Shown piece by piece: positions 1 to 10,882 of a stretch of 58,000 nt of DNA. The notes under the pieces were generated by a model. That model was not told the origin of the DNA. It was given only the letters and a program-made list of their open reading frames with translations, and ran no database searches. Origin of the DNA: Adiantum capillus-veneris (Eukaryota; Streptophyta; Polypodiopsida; Polypodiales; Pteridaceae); NCBI GenBank assembly GCA_014529385.2, contig CM043967.1, forward strand, positions 5,475,001-5,533,000. The letters run 5' to 3'. Positions within the stretch are counted from its first letter, which is position 1. Each line of letters opens with the position of its first letter. The translations under genes were made by a program, and so were the position numbers.

Positions 1-25
1 CAAGGCAACGGATAAAAACCGATTT

Positions 26-511
26 TTGAGAAACTATTGGAACTCTTATAGACCCTTTCTTAAATGCCAATGCAAAAGAGCTGATCCAAATTCCTATTGT
101 TTCTCTTCAATCATTTGGTTTGACCAATTTTTGTGGTACGTATTCCAGAATTTACCATGGTTCTTTCAATTCTCATTTGGACCAGCACAAGTATATGCCT
201 TTATAGCTTGGGTAGCCTCATTTCCAACAGAATTAAGGCATGTTGTAATCGTTTATTATCAGTTTCATGAGCACATGCTAGAAGCAGCTAAAGGACTAGT
301 CATATACACACTAGGGACTCCACTTCGTCAAAAGCTACACAACACACCAGTATCCAACACAATTGAAACCTTACTCAAACCTCCAAAAGGTAAGCAACAA
401 TTAAAGAACATCACACATACACCAAGCAGCATGGCATCAACAAGTAAGAAACCAAGACAGTTCAAAGGTTTGGAGGATTATGGAGATACTCCCAAGGCAC
501 TTGAATACTAA
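26..511 (+). CDS. Unrecognised 161-codon ORF
   Basis: An open frame starting at an ATG and ending at TAA. I do not recognise the product. The N-terminal half is rich in aromatic residues (runs of W, F and Y around codons 25-65) and the C-terminal third is basic and Ser/Thr/Pro-rich. It lies directly upstream, on the same strand, of a plus-strand copy of a Penelope-like reverse transcriptase segment (about 614-745), so it may belong to the same rearranged retroelement. No domain, signal peptide or convincing membrane helix is visible. It could equally be a chance frame in AT-rich DNA. Confidence 0.25.
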   Translation: MRNYWNSYRPFLKCQCKRADPNSYCFSSIIWFDQFLWYVFQNLPWFFQFSFGPAQVYAFIAWVASFPTELRHVVIVYYQFHEHMLEAAKGLVIYTLGTPLRQKLHNTPVSNTIETLLKPPKGKQQLKNITHTPSSMASTSKKPRQFKGLEDYGDTPKALEY

Positions 512-561
512 AATGCTGAAGACCAGTATGCTCACTTTCTAAAAGAAATAATGGTTTGTTT

Positions 562-1628
562 CATCTTGAACGTAATATTAGAATACATGGGAGATTTATT
601 CACATTTTTTTTTGTAACAAATATATGGACTTTATGAACCCTAAAGTATTTTTTCAAATGATGCTAAATGATTTTCACATCAGTAAGGATTTGTCTAAAA
701 TGAGGATTTGTTTCGGTTGAAAGTATACCAGTAACCTGAACCATACATGAGGTAAATGATGCTAAATGATTTTCAAACGATGCTAAATGGTTTTCACATC
801 AGTAAGGATTTGTCTAAAATGAGGATTTGTTTTGGTTGGAAGTATACCAGTAATATTACATCTTGAACGTAATATTAGAATACATGGGAGATTTATTCAC
901 ATTTTATCATCCATATATCTCCATTAATATAAGAAGGCTTTCATTACATCATACCATGTAAGATGAGAACTTTTCTATGCATTCAATTTCAAACCATGCT
1001 AGATACAAATTACACCATAATGGAGAACAATTATACCCCATTGGTATACCTTTTCCTTGGCAATAAATCTGTTTGCCTAATTTTGTAAAGCAATTGTCAA
1101 TGACAAATTCACTGATGTTGTGTAAGTATTCAAATGTCCAAACTATTTCACTTTTCTTTTTGGTAAGCATAATCTGCTTGCGATTTTTCTTAAAGCCAAG
1201 ATATTTCAAAGTTTTTATGAGTTTAATAATGTTGTCAAGTACCTCTAATAACCCATGCTTTGCCAAGATCTCTTACTACTGATGTAGGGTTTATAGGTAC
1301 TAATGGAATGTGGTTTAATCCTTTCTTGATGAATTCTTGAAAGATTTTATGTCTAGCTATGTTAGGGTCTGTGGTGATTACATGTTTTTTCAAAGGGTTC
1401 TAAATCAACTAAAAAATTAGAGAACCGTTTGTGAGTTAAGCACCCACATTGTTGTGTTTCTTCAAACTCATTGGCAAATACTGAATTTGGTTTGTAAAGA
1501 GTATGGTTCAGGTTACTGGTATACTTCCAACCAAAACAAATCCTCATTTTAGACAAATCCTTACTGATGTGAAAATCATTTAGCATCGTTTGAAAAAATA
1601 CTTTAGGGTTCATAAAGTCCATATATTT
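562..1628. repeat. Direct and inverted duplications inside the Penelope-like fragment
   Basis: A block of about 45 bp at 562-608 recurs directly at 862-905. The segment 614-745 is repeated in shorter form at about 770-860 in the same orientation, and again as its reverse complement at 1498-1628. The inverted copy encodes the reading frame that starts the minus-strand reverse transcriptase fragment. The arrangement is a foldback of one retroelement segment with partial tandem copies. Penelope-like elements are known for such inverted and tandem partial copies. Confidence 0.7.
905..1628 (-). pseudogene. Penelope-like reverse transcriptase, N-terminal and core part, broken
   Basis: Read on the minus strand, the segment encodes a pattern typical of Penelope-like reverse transcriptases. 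First comes a Q-x-C-G-C segment (about 1440-1470). After a frameshift near 1375-1390 comes the stretch HVITTDPNI, then G-L-N-H-I-P-L, and then the motif GIPMGYNCSPLWCNLYL (about 1000-1060), the B-type motif of this RT family. Just after it a degraded catalytic box reads YINGDIWMI where a YIDD-type box is expected. Breaks: at least one frameshift, an altered catalytic box and truncation near 905. Family assignment is by motif recognition; another ancient RT class with the same motif cannot be excluded. Confidence 0.6.
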
Positions 1629-1689
1629 GTATGCTATTTGCTATTAATCCCTTTATTTTGCAATGTCTAGACCACAAAAAATCATTGTC

Positions 1690-2122
1690 CCATGAGGACC
1701 CCTTTACAATTTATCCTTTAGAAATTATTGGGATTTAAGCCACACACAAGGGAAACCAAGTCACATATTTAAATACATATATCCAATTATGTGAAACAAT
1801 AGAAGGAGGGTATGTTACATACACCACATGGAAAAAAGACAAATTACCGTGTCCCAATGTTTCATTTATTCATGCAGCCAGTAATCGGCCAAAAAGGATG
1901 GCATATAATGTATGCATATCACAGGTCCTACCTATACTGTACAATGCATCTCAAGAGTCATACGCTGTAACAGACTTAAATAAACTTATTTCTATGTTTG
2001 TAGAGAATGGTTTCATAAAAGAAAAGATTGTTACATGTATTACAAGCTTCATTGAAGAAAACAAATTTCCTGGTATTAGATTTACCATCAACACCTTAAA
2101 ACATAGAATTGGTAAAGGATAG
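1690..2122 (+). pseudogene. Penelope-like reverse transcriptase, C-terminal part, opposite orientation
   Basis: The plus strand encodes V-T-Y-L-N near 1760, a W-K-K-D-K-L segment near 1830 and S-N-R-P-K-R near 1880, then an open frame of 74 codons (1898-2122). This order matches the region after the catalytic box of Penelope-like RTs, where a strand ending in a K-x-P segment precedes a conserved S-N-x-P and a helical thumb. It faces away from the RT core at 905-1628, so the element has been split and inverted. The frame runs into a CA microsatellite just downstream. An in-frame stop lies upstream of 1760. Confidence 0.5.
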
Positions 2123-2182
2123 GTCCACTTGGTGGCCTATCCTCCACCAAGTGTACCTTTTCTGAGGGATGGGGGAGGGCCA

Positions 2183-2186
<4 letters not shown>

Positions 2187-2266
<80 letters not shown>
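2187..2266. repeat. (CA)n microsatellite
   Basis: About 80 bp of nearly pure CA dinucleotide. It starts some 60 bp after the last recognisable Penelope-like codons. Apparent cysteine/valine frames on the minus strand here are repeat artefacts. Confidence 0.97.
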
Positions 2267-2268
<2 letters not shown>

Positions 2269-2279
2269 AGATTAGACAA

Positions 2280-3220
2280 TTACCATAGTCAACCCGTGGT
2301 ATCAAGCATATACAAGAGGAATAACACATATGGCGACGACAAACAGTTACTAGGTAAATTTGTACATAAGGCTTTGCGTACGAGTTACTTTTTTCAAAGT
2401 ACTAAAACAAAGGTGTTAAGATATAAAGTTCCTTTGAAGCATTTCTTGAATGTAAAGATTTCCCTTTAAGTTTACTAGTAGGTGGTTTAAATATGGGTCA
2501 AGATATGAAAGATTTTTTATGACAACCTCCTATGAGGGCATAAGTCAAATGTTTACAGCTGGTCTTTTCAAAAAAGTAGTGATATTACAAACAAAATGCT
2601 GCCAAAATTTAAACAAAAAAATAAGCCACTTATGAAGAAATGGATTTAAAAGGTAAAATGTATATACCATTGAATGTGGGATTCATACACAAGTATTAGG
2701 GGCAACAATTAGGTCTAGTACATAAGAATATTAACCACATGTGTGTAACTATTGCAGGCAAACAGGGATACATGCAGACGGCTAGGATGAGGATCATTTG
2801 GGACATATTTAAGCTACAACAGATTTGGGACAAGCTCTTTGCTGCACATAATAGGCAAAAGAAAACCAGGCCTATATCCAAACCATGTAAACCCATAAAA
2901 TCTTTCAAAGACCGCAATAGACCTTACTTACATAGACGAGCAAAGGAAAACATAATATATGTTTAGGAGTAAGGTTGGGGGTCTGAGGTGTGGTAGCAAT
3001 AACAAGCAGTGGGGATTGCTTGATATACCTGTCACCCATTTAGTACAAATTAGTTCTAATTAATTGTACTTGTGGTTGGTTGGCATGTAAAGATCCCTGC
3101 TCTCGCCTAGTAGGAGTTACGGCTTAAACTCCTACTTTTTCATGTATCAAAGTATATTGGAATGAATTTTGTATCAAAATTTTCTTCTTTGTTTTGTTCT
3201 TTACACAATGTGCTTTTGCA
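2280..3220. other. Unassigned sequence, possible retroelement 3' part
   Basis: No gene is supported. Short frames such as 2739-2966 show no recognisable motif. The sequence could be the decayed 3' part of the Penelope-like fragment, but no GIY-YIG endonuclease motif could be seen. Confidence 0.4.
3110..3135. other. 9-bp perfect hairpin followed by a T run
   Basis: GTAGGAGTT (3110-3118) and AACTCCTAC (3127-3135) form a perfect stem with an 8-nt loop, followed directly by TTTTT. It resembles an RNA terminator or the 3' structure of a retroelement; function unknown. Confidence 0.5.
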
Positions 3221-3224
3221 AATA

Positions 3225-3233
3225 GTATATAAG
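3225..3233 (+). promoter_or_regulatory. TATA-like box
   Basis: GTATATAAG lies about 70 bp upstream of a change to a GC-richer, purine-repeat segment (3300-4300). This resembles the promoter-to-leader transition of a plant gene or LTR, but no gene or LTR partner could be identified. Confidence 0.3.
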
Positions 3234-3239
3234 TCTCTC

Positions 3240-4464
3240 AATATGGGATTTTAAATTCAAACACACACACACATATGGTCGAGTATTGACTTTGAAAGCA
3301 AGATAGAGAGAGTGCGATGAGCCAATTTCAAACTCGCAAAGCTTTGGATTTCTTCTCGGCTTTCAACAATTTATTTTTGATATCGATGGTTCTTTTGCCG
3401 GTTGAGAGCACTTCTCTTGGATGATTCTTTGGGCGACTTTGACAGCTTTGACCCAGCTTTCTTCACGACATTAGCCTCGGCTTTGAGCATCAATGGGTCA
3501 GCATCGGCTTCAAGCATCGACGATCGACATCGGCTTGAAATCGGTGGTTTTTCTTTGGCGTGCATGCGACATTGGCTTTGGTGTTTTTCCTAGGCATTGA
3601 TGACTCGGCATCGACAACTACAACCTTGGCGAGCACTTTTGTCCAATGACTAAAGGTGACATGACCTTATTTTCTTGGCTTCAACATAGCAAGAGCAAAA
3701 GAGAGAAATTGAGCTTTCCTCCAGCGTAGCTTTGATAGCGACTTCCCTCCCACACCCATTTCAGAGAGGTTTTGCTTCGATGGACATTCCCCAAAATCCC
3801 GACCTCAATCTAGCATTACCGCTTTGACAATTCCCTTTTTCTAGCTTTGATGACGCATTCGGACACATAGCAGCTCCAATGGCCCATTCTAGAGCAGTTT
3901 TTCTCATGAGCGCAGTTCTTGGACAACGATTTTGACCACATGCAGCTGGTTGTGCTTTGTGCTTGGTTTTTGGTCAACATACTTATCGGCCAACGAAATA
4001 ATGTGCGCCAGTTTCTACGCAGTTTTTCTCACAGGCTGCATGTTCTTTGTGCATCACAGATAGTGCTCATGTATGATTGTGAGAGGCTGTAGAGCTTGCA
4101 TTGCAGAAGTCTACTGCTTCTGTGATAGACATGACGAGGAAAGGAAAGCAGATGAGAGATATGAGAGGATAAGGATAACACATGACAAGTGGAGCACAAA
4201 TGGAAAGAGAGATTTTTTATTCCACTATCCTTGATCTTTTGTATCTTGTAAAGCTTAGTGAGATTAAGAACATTCATTGCCGACTTTGTGCAAGTTGTAC
4301 TTCTATATTAATCTTTCTAAAATTTTGATATTTGAACCTTGTATCCAAAACTTATTTTGAATTTGAATATATTTTTAGTTGTCTCATTCCATGCTTGTAA
4401 CTAAAGTCTTTCAATTTAGTTTAGCTCATTTGTTCATCTGGTCTAATGTCAAGTCATCTGAAGA
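3240..4464. other. Unassigned, moderately GC-rich region with TCGGC-type short repeats
   Basis: The stretch 3400-3900 has many copies of short motifs such as CATCGGC and GCTTTGA, giving alternative frames on both strands (for example 3402-3593 plus, 3371-3565 minus). None has a recognisable domain. It might be the R/U5 part of an unidentified LTR following the TATA-like box at 3225; I found no second copy in the window. Confidence 0.35.
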
Positions 4465-4782
4465 CTAAAACTTTCATCTAAAGTCTAAATTCTAAAGTCC
4501 TCCTCTAGTCATCTGAGACACTAAATTCATTTAGTACTTTGAGTCTAACTCTAAAAGAGCTGTTAGAGTGATCCCACCTCAGTCCAACAAGTAATTCTAA
4601 TTCAAACAAAGAGGTACCATGGGCTAAAACTTTCATCTAAAGTCTAAATTCTAAAGTCCTCATCTAGTTATCTGAGACACTAAATTCATTTAATATTTTG
4701 AGTCTAACTCTAAAAGAGCTATTAGAGTGATCCCACCTCATTCTAACAAGTAATTCTAATTCAAACAAAGAGGTACCATGGG
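4465..4782. repeat. Tandem duplication, two copies of 159 bp
   Basis: The block starting CTAAAACTTTCATCTAAAG at 4465 is repeated at 4624 with about 10 substitutions, and both copies end with AGGTACCATGGG. The unit is 159 bp. There is no coding evidence in it; a short frame starting at the ATG of the second copy's end (4778-5056) shows no known domain. Confidence 0.95.
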
Positions 4783-5256
4783 CTGGAATGCTAAACAGAA
4801 CCACAAAGGACAAGTTTTTTTATTTTCCAAACCAACAACCAAGCCTACAAAAGAGATATCAAAGAAAAATAGAGAGGAAACATGCACAAAAAATAATTGT
4901 GCCCGTCTTGGCAAACAAGGATCAATACCTCACATAGGTAGAAGCCCAAACTTGCATAAAGGACAAGATAATAGGTTGTTATCTAGCCCAAACAATGAGC
5001 TCTCAACAAGACAACTAAACTCTATATTTTCATATTATACATTTTTACTTGTATAAAGCATATTTTGATCAAACTATATTTTGACTGAACTGCTATTTTA
5101 TATTAGAAAACACCAACGTTGACAGTTTGAACGAACTATGAGATTCCTCCTCTTGCTAACTAGTTAAAGCCCTTGGAGAGCTACTTGTTGAGATTATCAT
5201 TATGCTTTTTTCTAGTTGTTTTTATTTATAATTAAATTTTTATTTTTTGCTGACCC

Positions 5257-5328
5257 TTTTGTTATCTGAACTTTGTAGTAAAGTCACTTGTTCGAAATGA
5301 CTATGAATTCAAAGTTCAGATAACAAAA
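5257..5328. other. Long hairpin with perfect 19-bp arms
   Basis: TTTTGTTATCTGAACTTTG (5257-5275) is the exact reverse complement of 5310-5328. The 34-nt loop itself contains AGTCA...TGACT. The folded RNA would be an approximately 72-nt stem-loop. It could be a small foldback transposon remnant or a small-RNA precursor-like structure. Confidence 0.8.
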
Positions 5329-5346
5329 TGTCATCTCTGGCTGTAG

Positions 5347-5738
5347 ACCATTGTGTCACAGTGCAAGGAGGGCTTAAATACAAATGATTTGTCTTTGGTT
5401 GTGCAAACCATTGTGTCGCACTGCAAAGAGGGCTTAAGGAGTGACACAATTACTTCATACAAGAAGTAACTAATCCTATCCAAAACCATTCATTACGACA
5501 TCGTTGAGGAATAAAAGTTTTGCACCATTTGTACATATGTTCTATTTTTGACTAAGTTTGTAATTGATTTCTTTGGACAAGGTCACATGATTTACTTCAT
5601 AGTCATAATTAGTGTATATATTTGTCTTATCTCCAACTTTGAAGACCACCATGTTGCATTGCAAGGAGGACTCTGGTTTAAATATAACCTTGTCCTTAAC
5701 TATGCAAATCTCTGTGCCGCGTTGTAGGGAGGAGTTAT
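5347..5738. repeat. Four degenerate copies of a roughly 33-bp motif
   Basis: Related blocks with the core TGTGTYGCAYTGCAARGAGG occur at about 5347-5377, 5406-5438, 5645-5680 and 5704-5738. They come as two pairs, each pair separated by about 60 bp, which suggests duplication of a pair. Confidence 0.65.
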
Positions 5739-5857
5739 TTATTCTAATATTTTCATTTTGAGTTACTTACATCAATTTAGAATTCTTATGTTTATTTTTA
5801 ATGTCATTTATGTTTATGACATTTTTGTGTGTTAACAATTAGATCTACTTCTCTAAT

Positions 5858-6199
5858 GTGCCTTTCAAATTTCCAGCCATATTAGAGAAAAATTTGTTGC
5901 GTTCTCACTGTAAAGTCGTTAGTGATACTCTGTACTATATATATATATCATGTTACAGAGGATCCTCTATGACATTATTTTATCCACTTGTATCAAAGTT
6001 TGAGGACTTCATCACATATCTTGTGAGACATTGTTTCACCAAGCTTGAAGCTTCATTTTCTTTGATGCAATTTGATCCAATCATGCTCACAAATGGACTC
6101 ATGCATGTAACAATCAAGCAATTAATAGGACAAATTTTCAATACATTTGAGAGCATCCAACGTCCTGAGATCAAGATTGTCCTAGGGATTCTAGATTGA
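5858..6199 (+). CDS. Unrecognised 113-codon ORF
   Basis: An ATG-started frame ending in TGA whose product I do not recognise. Downstream frames (6265-6456, 6801-7019) do not extend it into a known family. There are no clear splice sites linking them. It may be a relic of a transposon or a chance frame. Confidence 0.2.
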   Translation: MPFKFPAILEKNLLRSHCKVVSDTLYYIYISCYRGSSMTLFYPLVSKFEDFITYLVRHCFTKLEASFSLMQFDPIMLTNGLMHVTIKQLIGQIFNTFESIQRPEIKIVLGILD

Positions 6200-6459
6200 A
6201 TGCAACGAATTTTAAAGCTGCATTCAAAGCTTAAGGGCAAAAGTAGACAAGAAGACTCCTCCAAATGTTCAAAGAATGTCCCTCTATCACAGATAAAATT
6301 TATCTTGATGAAAGCCTAGCCCCCCCAATCCTTCACTTGCTTGGAAAAATTCACCTACAAGCTCCCCAACTTAGTGAAAGGTTGCTTTGCTATAGTGAAA
6401 CAAGTCAGAGTGACACGTCCAAAATTCAAGGATGCGGTGTACATTGCCAAGATTAATAA

Positions 6460-7369
6460 GCTCATAGCACATGGAAAATATCCCATATAGATGGCACTAG
6501 AAGAGGGCACTACCATGACTATTTAGCATCGTGGTATGATCGTTGCTTTTAAAAATCCTTGTGCGTCATAGCCGTAAGTTAATTCTTATCTTTAGAATGT
6601 GGAACGATTGTCATCTATAGCAATGGATGCCACCATGATACGAGAAAACCAGTTATAAGAGAGTCCCAATACACCTCTGGATCGTTCGATCTATTTATTG
6701 AGAACATCTTACCAATCACGAATGCCCTATTACAGATTCTAAAATTTTTGCACAACCATGACTGATGATCTAGGTGCTTGTAACATAATGATACACTTCA
6801 GTGCCAAGAGTTTGTATGGAAACATTGTTGATTCGGGATCAAGCACTATCACAAACACCAAAGAGACATTCCTCACTTGATGCAACTAAGCCCAGAAGCA
6901 AGAGCATAGCAAGAAAGAAATTATCCCATGGACAAATTTTGAAAATATTAGCACAAACCCCCCTCCTTTCACTAAATCCTTTGATGTATATAGCCTATGT
7001 TGGATTCTTAGATGCTTGATTTTGTGTATTCCACAACCTCTTGAACATGAAAAGCAAGCTTTTTTGTGCAATGTCTTACAACATATCGCTCAAGGGAAAG
7101 AGAGGAATCCTTGAAATATGGCAAAGGCGTTTATCACTTTATAAGAATGGAACCCACAATGCTGGCTATAATATTGTAACTCACTTCGATCTATGTCCAG
7201 TTGATAATGATCAATGAATCATAAGTTTTTTGCCATTGTTTAAAGTGTGCAATGCTTGCTCAATTTAAGTCTTTAAGTTTTTTTTTAAAATTACCCATAA
7301 ATTAATCCAAGTTCTGTTGCAAAAAATGTTTCTAAAGATATTTTAAAGGTTTAGGGTCATGTTCATTTC
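6460..7369. other. Unassigned AT-rich sequence
   Basis: Several short frames, none with a recognisable motif, and no repeat structure noted. Confidence 0.4.
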
Positions 7370-7708
7370 ATGTTGCTAGAGTGTGCTTCTTGCTATGCGC
7401 ATATGGAAAATGCACCTCGACATGCTGACATACCACCCCAACATTATGATATGCCTTTTGAGAAAGATGATGTACCACCACAAGATGATCAAGATGCAAC
7501 TGAAGATTATTGCCTAAACCATGAACTATCACAAAAAATCTACAAGGAAGATGATATTTGTGTAGCTAAAGGAAATCTAAGTGGTTTTCCAAGGTCCCAA
7601 CAAGAAGAGTCAGAGAATGATGGAGAGCCACTGGCTACAAGGAATGCAATAAATTGTGCCCAAATCATTTTGCATGGCTCACACTTTGTAGAGCCTCTGG
7701 CAGTGTGA
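7370..7708 (+). CDS. Unrecognised acidic 112-codon ORF
   Basis: Open frame with an acidic, Asp/Glu/Gln/Pro-rich product (codons 20-65 in particular) and two early cysteines. I do not recognise it. It sits directly upstream of the boundary of a chromovirus LTR and could be a gag-like linker fragment or chance. Confidence 0.2.
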   Translation: MLLECASCYAHMENAPRHADIPPQHYDMPFEKDDVPPQDDQDATEDYCLNHELSQKIYKEDDICVAKGNLSGFPRSQQEESENDGEPLATRNAINCAQIILHGSHFVEPLAV

Positions 7709-7871
7709 AGGGGTACCCTCCTTTAAACATTTTGAACCTGCAACACATGATATTGGTGCAACACATGCACTCGAGATTCATACAAGTGTACATACAACAT
7801 TTAAACATCAACTAGATAGACATCTACTTTATGCAGCAATGCTGTTTTTATTATTTTTAGGTTATAAAGTA

Positions 7872-9360
7872 TGTAATGGAAATGGCCTATGAACTTTGAG
7901 AATAGTGGAATTAAGAGAATTAGAGTGAGAATTTTTATGAGACTACTTTGGGAACAAAGAGGGTGAACTTCATTAGCGGTAGCAACATAACCATTATACT
8001 TAATTAAGTTGGCATGAGCAATAATTTTTCAAGAGAGAGAACTAGAGAACTTGACAACAATTGAGGACCGATCGGATTAATGTGGAGCCAGTCCCCCCTC
8101 CAATAGGCTTTTCTATTATAGATTCTCCCATGAAGAGAGACTTGATACAATACAATCTTTGGTTTCCTTGAGACCTAGGTGATGCAATGAAGATGGAAAA
8201 CTTCATGCATTACACACATAACATAACCTTTGTAAAATAAGTAACCATCCCCAGACTCAGTCCCAAGGCCTCAAACACCTTCAAAGGTGGAGAGAGCTAG
8301 CGGGGAATGAGGGTAGGGAAGAGGAAGAAGAAACATTCATATGAGAAAGAAATAGTTCCTCACTTATCATCACTCTTATTTCTTAGCATAGCATAATAGC
8401 ATAGTAATGAAGATGGAGAAGATGGCAAGCTTAAGCATTGAAGCATGGCTCTTGGTTGGATTTGCATTCCATAGCCAAGAGTGTTGGTGTAGGCTCTCAA
8501 ATCCTCAGCAAGCTTGGAGAAGGAGATATAGTTCTTGCATTTTGCCAAGTTAGAATGAGCATGCGAGTGTGTGTGAGAGAGAGTATACTCCCCAAGCACA
8601 CCCCCAGCTTGCTTTGGTTGACCCTCCCTTCTAACTCATGCTTGCATTTGATTGGACCCCTACAAGCCTAGCCAATCACAAGCATAGTCCATATTAGGCA
8701 ACCATGCATTAGGACAAGTGTCCTCCTTTCCCCTTTGAGAGAGAGGACTTAATAAATGCATAAATAATGAATTAAATTAGCTAAAAGATTATTGAACCCT
8801 TTAGATTAGGCTTGCCTTGTGTGAGGGTGTATGTGTTCTCTCTCATGCTCCTACAAGTAGGGCTCACCCCCCCATGTGTAGGGATCTTGTTGACTTTTGG
8901 AACACCTTAAGCCCCTCAAGCACCTTAGTCATGGAGAACCTTAGCACCTTAGTCATTAAGCACCTTAGTCATCAAGCATGAAAAGCACCTCAAGCACCTT
9001 AGTCAGTAAGCGTGACAAGCACCTCAAGCACCTTAGTCAGCAAGCACGACAAGCACCTCAATCTTGGGCCAGGTTCCCACCTCAAGCAAAGACCTAGCTT
9101 TTTTAAGGTCTAAGGACTTTTAACACTAACCTTTGGAGGTCTTTAATGAAGCTAAACCCAAGGTCTTTAAGCTCCATCCTAGCATTGCTATTTGACAGAC
9201 CATCTCTCATTTGGACCCTTTGACTTTGGCCGCGTGTTGAGATAGATCCATAAGCACATGTCTATATTCTAGCTCTTATTCCCATTTATTTTCCCACATT
9301 AAATGATCAGTTTAATATGATAAAATCATTTGGGTTCGTTAGATATTAGATTTTACAACA
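7872..9360 (-). repeat. 3' LTR of chromovirus A
   Basis: On the minus strand the LTR begins TGTTGTAAAATC at 9360, directly after the polypurine tract, and ends near 7872 (plus strand TGTAATGG). The distal end was set by comparison with the second copy (54441), whose plus strand begins TGTAGCGG. Length is about 1.49 kb. It shares blocks with the second LTR, for example the stretch around 8085-8200 versus 54625-54750. The distal boundary is uncertain by some tens of bases. Confidence 0.75.
8912..9061. repeat. Minisatellite inside the LTR (CACCTTAGTCA units)
   Basis: Repeated units containing AAGCACCTCAAGCACCTTAG plus TCAGYAAGC occur about three times in full (period near 34 bp) with additional shorter copies of CACCTTAGTCA before them. 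It is absent from the corresponding part of the second LTR copy, so it arose in this copy or sub-family. Confidence 0.85.
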
Positions 9361-9379
9361 TTACCTCTTTCTTTCTCTT
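9361..9379 (-). promoter_or_regulatory. Polypurine tract of chromovirus A
   Basis: On the minus strand a purine run (AAGAGAAAGAAAGAGG) lies immediately before the LTR start TGTTG. This is the expected plus-strand DNA primer site of an LTR retrotransposon. Confidence 0.8.
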
Positions 9380-9384
9380 GAAAT

Positions 9385-9404
9385 CATAGTTGTCCTCGAC
9401 TATG
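9385..9404 (-). other. Stem-loop just upstream of the polypurine tract
   Basis: CATAGT (9385-9390) pairs with ACTATG (9399-9404); the minus-strand loop is CGAGGACA. The second chromovirus has the same structure at 56017-56036. Confidence 0.7.
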
Positions 9405-9724
9405 AGGTAGAAGAGATAAAGCTTTAGTCATTAGTCGATGTTTCTTAGCGGGTAGAGGATCCCTTTTTACTGTACAAAATCATTCCAAGATGGGTGACTA
9501 ATCCATTTAGTGCTTGGAAAATGTAGCTTCCGCAAGCATGTATGCTCTTTAGTCCATATCATAATTCCAAAGTAGAGTGACAATATCTACTTTGTGTTTG
9601 AGAGACATCGTCAACACAATCATGATTCTAAGCATACATAATATTTAAATTTGTGCACCATAAAAAGAGAATTAGTCTTATAAGACAAAAATATTGATCA
9701 TTTAAAAGAAACATTTATATTTTC

Positions 9725-10768
9725 TTACTCTAATGTAGCATTGTAAGCATTGATAAGGTTCATACTATCCTTACGCTGTATTCCTTGCATCCATCTAGAA
9801 TATTCAATCATTTTTGGACTTAATAAGATATCGTTGGATAATCTTACCATGATGTAGCACCTTGTCTTCATGCCAAAGGATAGCTTCAGGTTGTAGCACC
9901 TCTTCTTGATCTTCAATTTCTGGTGGGTCTTCAATAATTGGTTCTCTTGGTGGCTCTCCTTTGTAGGGTTTAAATAGGCTCACATGAAAAGCATTGTGTA
10001 TGAGCCAGTGGTTGGTAAACATGAGTTGATAAGCCATGTCATTGATTGGCTTCAAGATTTGAAAAGACCATAGTATCTTTTTGCTAGTTTAGCATAATCC
10101 TTTTGATGGCCTGTAGAATTGTTGCCCATAATTTTCCTTAATTGAGCCTTGGGAAACTTGAATAAGACCCAATTATTTTCTTTGAATGTTAAGGCCCTTT
10201 TGTGCTTATCAGTAGGCAGACTTTTTCCTTTGTTGAGAGATGAATATAGCCTCCTTAATCTTTTGGAAAGATTCTTGTAGGTCACGGCTATACTCATCAG
10301 CAAGCGAAGATCTTCCCATGTACTTTAAGTAGCGAGGGACTTTTAGGTCTTCCCTCTATCATCTTAAAAGGTGCCTTTCCTGTAGTAGTATGGAAAATAT
10401 TATTATATGCATACTCTACAAGGGTAAGTAATTCTCCCATTGTGAGTCTTGATCTACTTCTGTAACATAAGTTTTTAGTAGATCAAGAATCGTAAGATTG
10501 GCTATCTCACTTTGGCCATCTGTTTGTGGGTGATAGGCCGAAGAGAAATTCAATCTTGTACCTAAATTTTCAAAGAGACCTTTCCAAAAATTACTAATCA
10601 TTCTAGGATCTCTATCTGACATGATGGATGTTGGCAATCCATGGTGTTTGAAAATTTGGGATATGAAGAGGGTTGCCATTTGGTGTGCCTTAATAGTCTT
10701 TTTGACAGGAATAAAGTGTGCTTCCTTGCTAAACTTGTCAACCATTGTCCATATTCTTGTATTCCACA
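9725..10768 (-). pseudogene. Chromovirus A pol: integrase core, C-terminus and chromodomain-like tail
   Basis: Minus strand. The piece 10769-10416 holds the integrase core with the second catalytic Asp in SDRDPRM and the catalytic Glu in HPQTDGQSE. The piece 10303-10052 is the zone after the core, and 10055-9804 carries HNAFHVSLFKPYKG followed by a chromodomain-like end (QPEAILWHEDKVL). The first catalytic Asp and everything upstream are missing by truncation at 10768. The pieces lie in different frames, and a break near 10320-10400 also separates them. Chromodomain tails are known to steer integration of chromoviruses to particular chromatin. Confidence 0.85.
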
Positions 10769-10806
10769 CTTTTATAATAATTAGATTGATGAAATTACTT
10801 TATGTC

Positions 10807-10809
<3 letters not shown>

Positions 10810-10881
<72 letters not shown>
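10810..10881. repeat. (GA)n microsatellite
   Basis: About 72 bp of pure GA repeat, starting about 40 bp after chromovirus A homology ends. Arg/Glu frames here are artefacts. Confidence 0.97.

Positions 10882-10882
<1 letters not shown>

Larger units (their letters stand above)
7872..10768 (-). mobile_element. Chromovirus A: 3' part of a minus-strand Ty3/gypsy element
   Basis: Reading on the minus strand from high to low coordinates: integrase core, integrase C-terminus, chromodomain-like end, polypurine tract, LTR. The 5' part is missing; homology to the second copy in this window (54441-57600) stops abruptly near 10768, about 40 bp before a GA microsatellite. The two copies share the same order and clearly similar protein and LTR sequence, which fixes the assignment. 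The coding parts carry several stops and frameshifts, so the copy is dead. Confidence 0.85.

Noticed and set aside
2088-2329. Cys/Val-rich frames on the minus strand
   Set aside because: Translation of the CA microsatellite.
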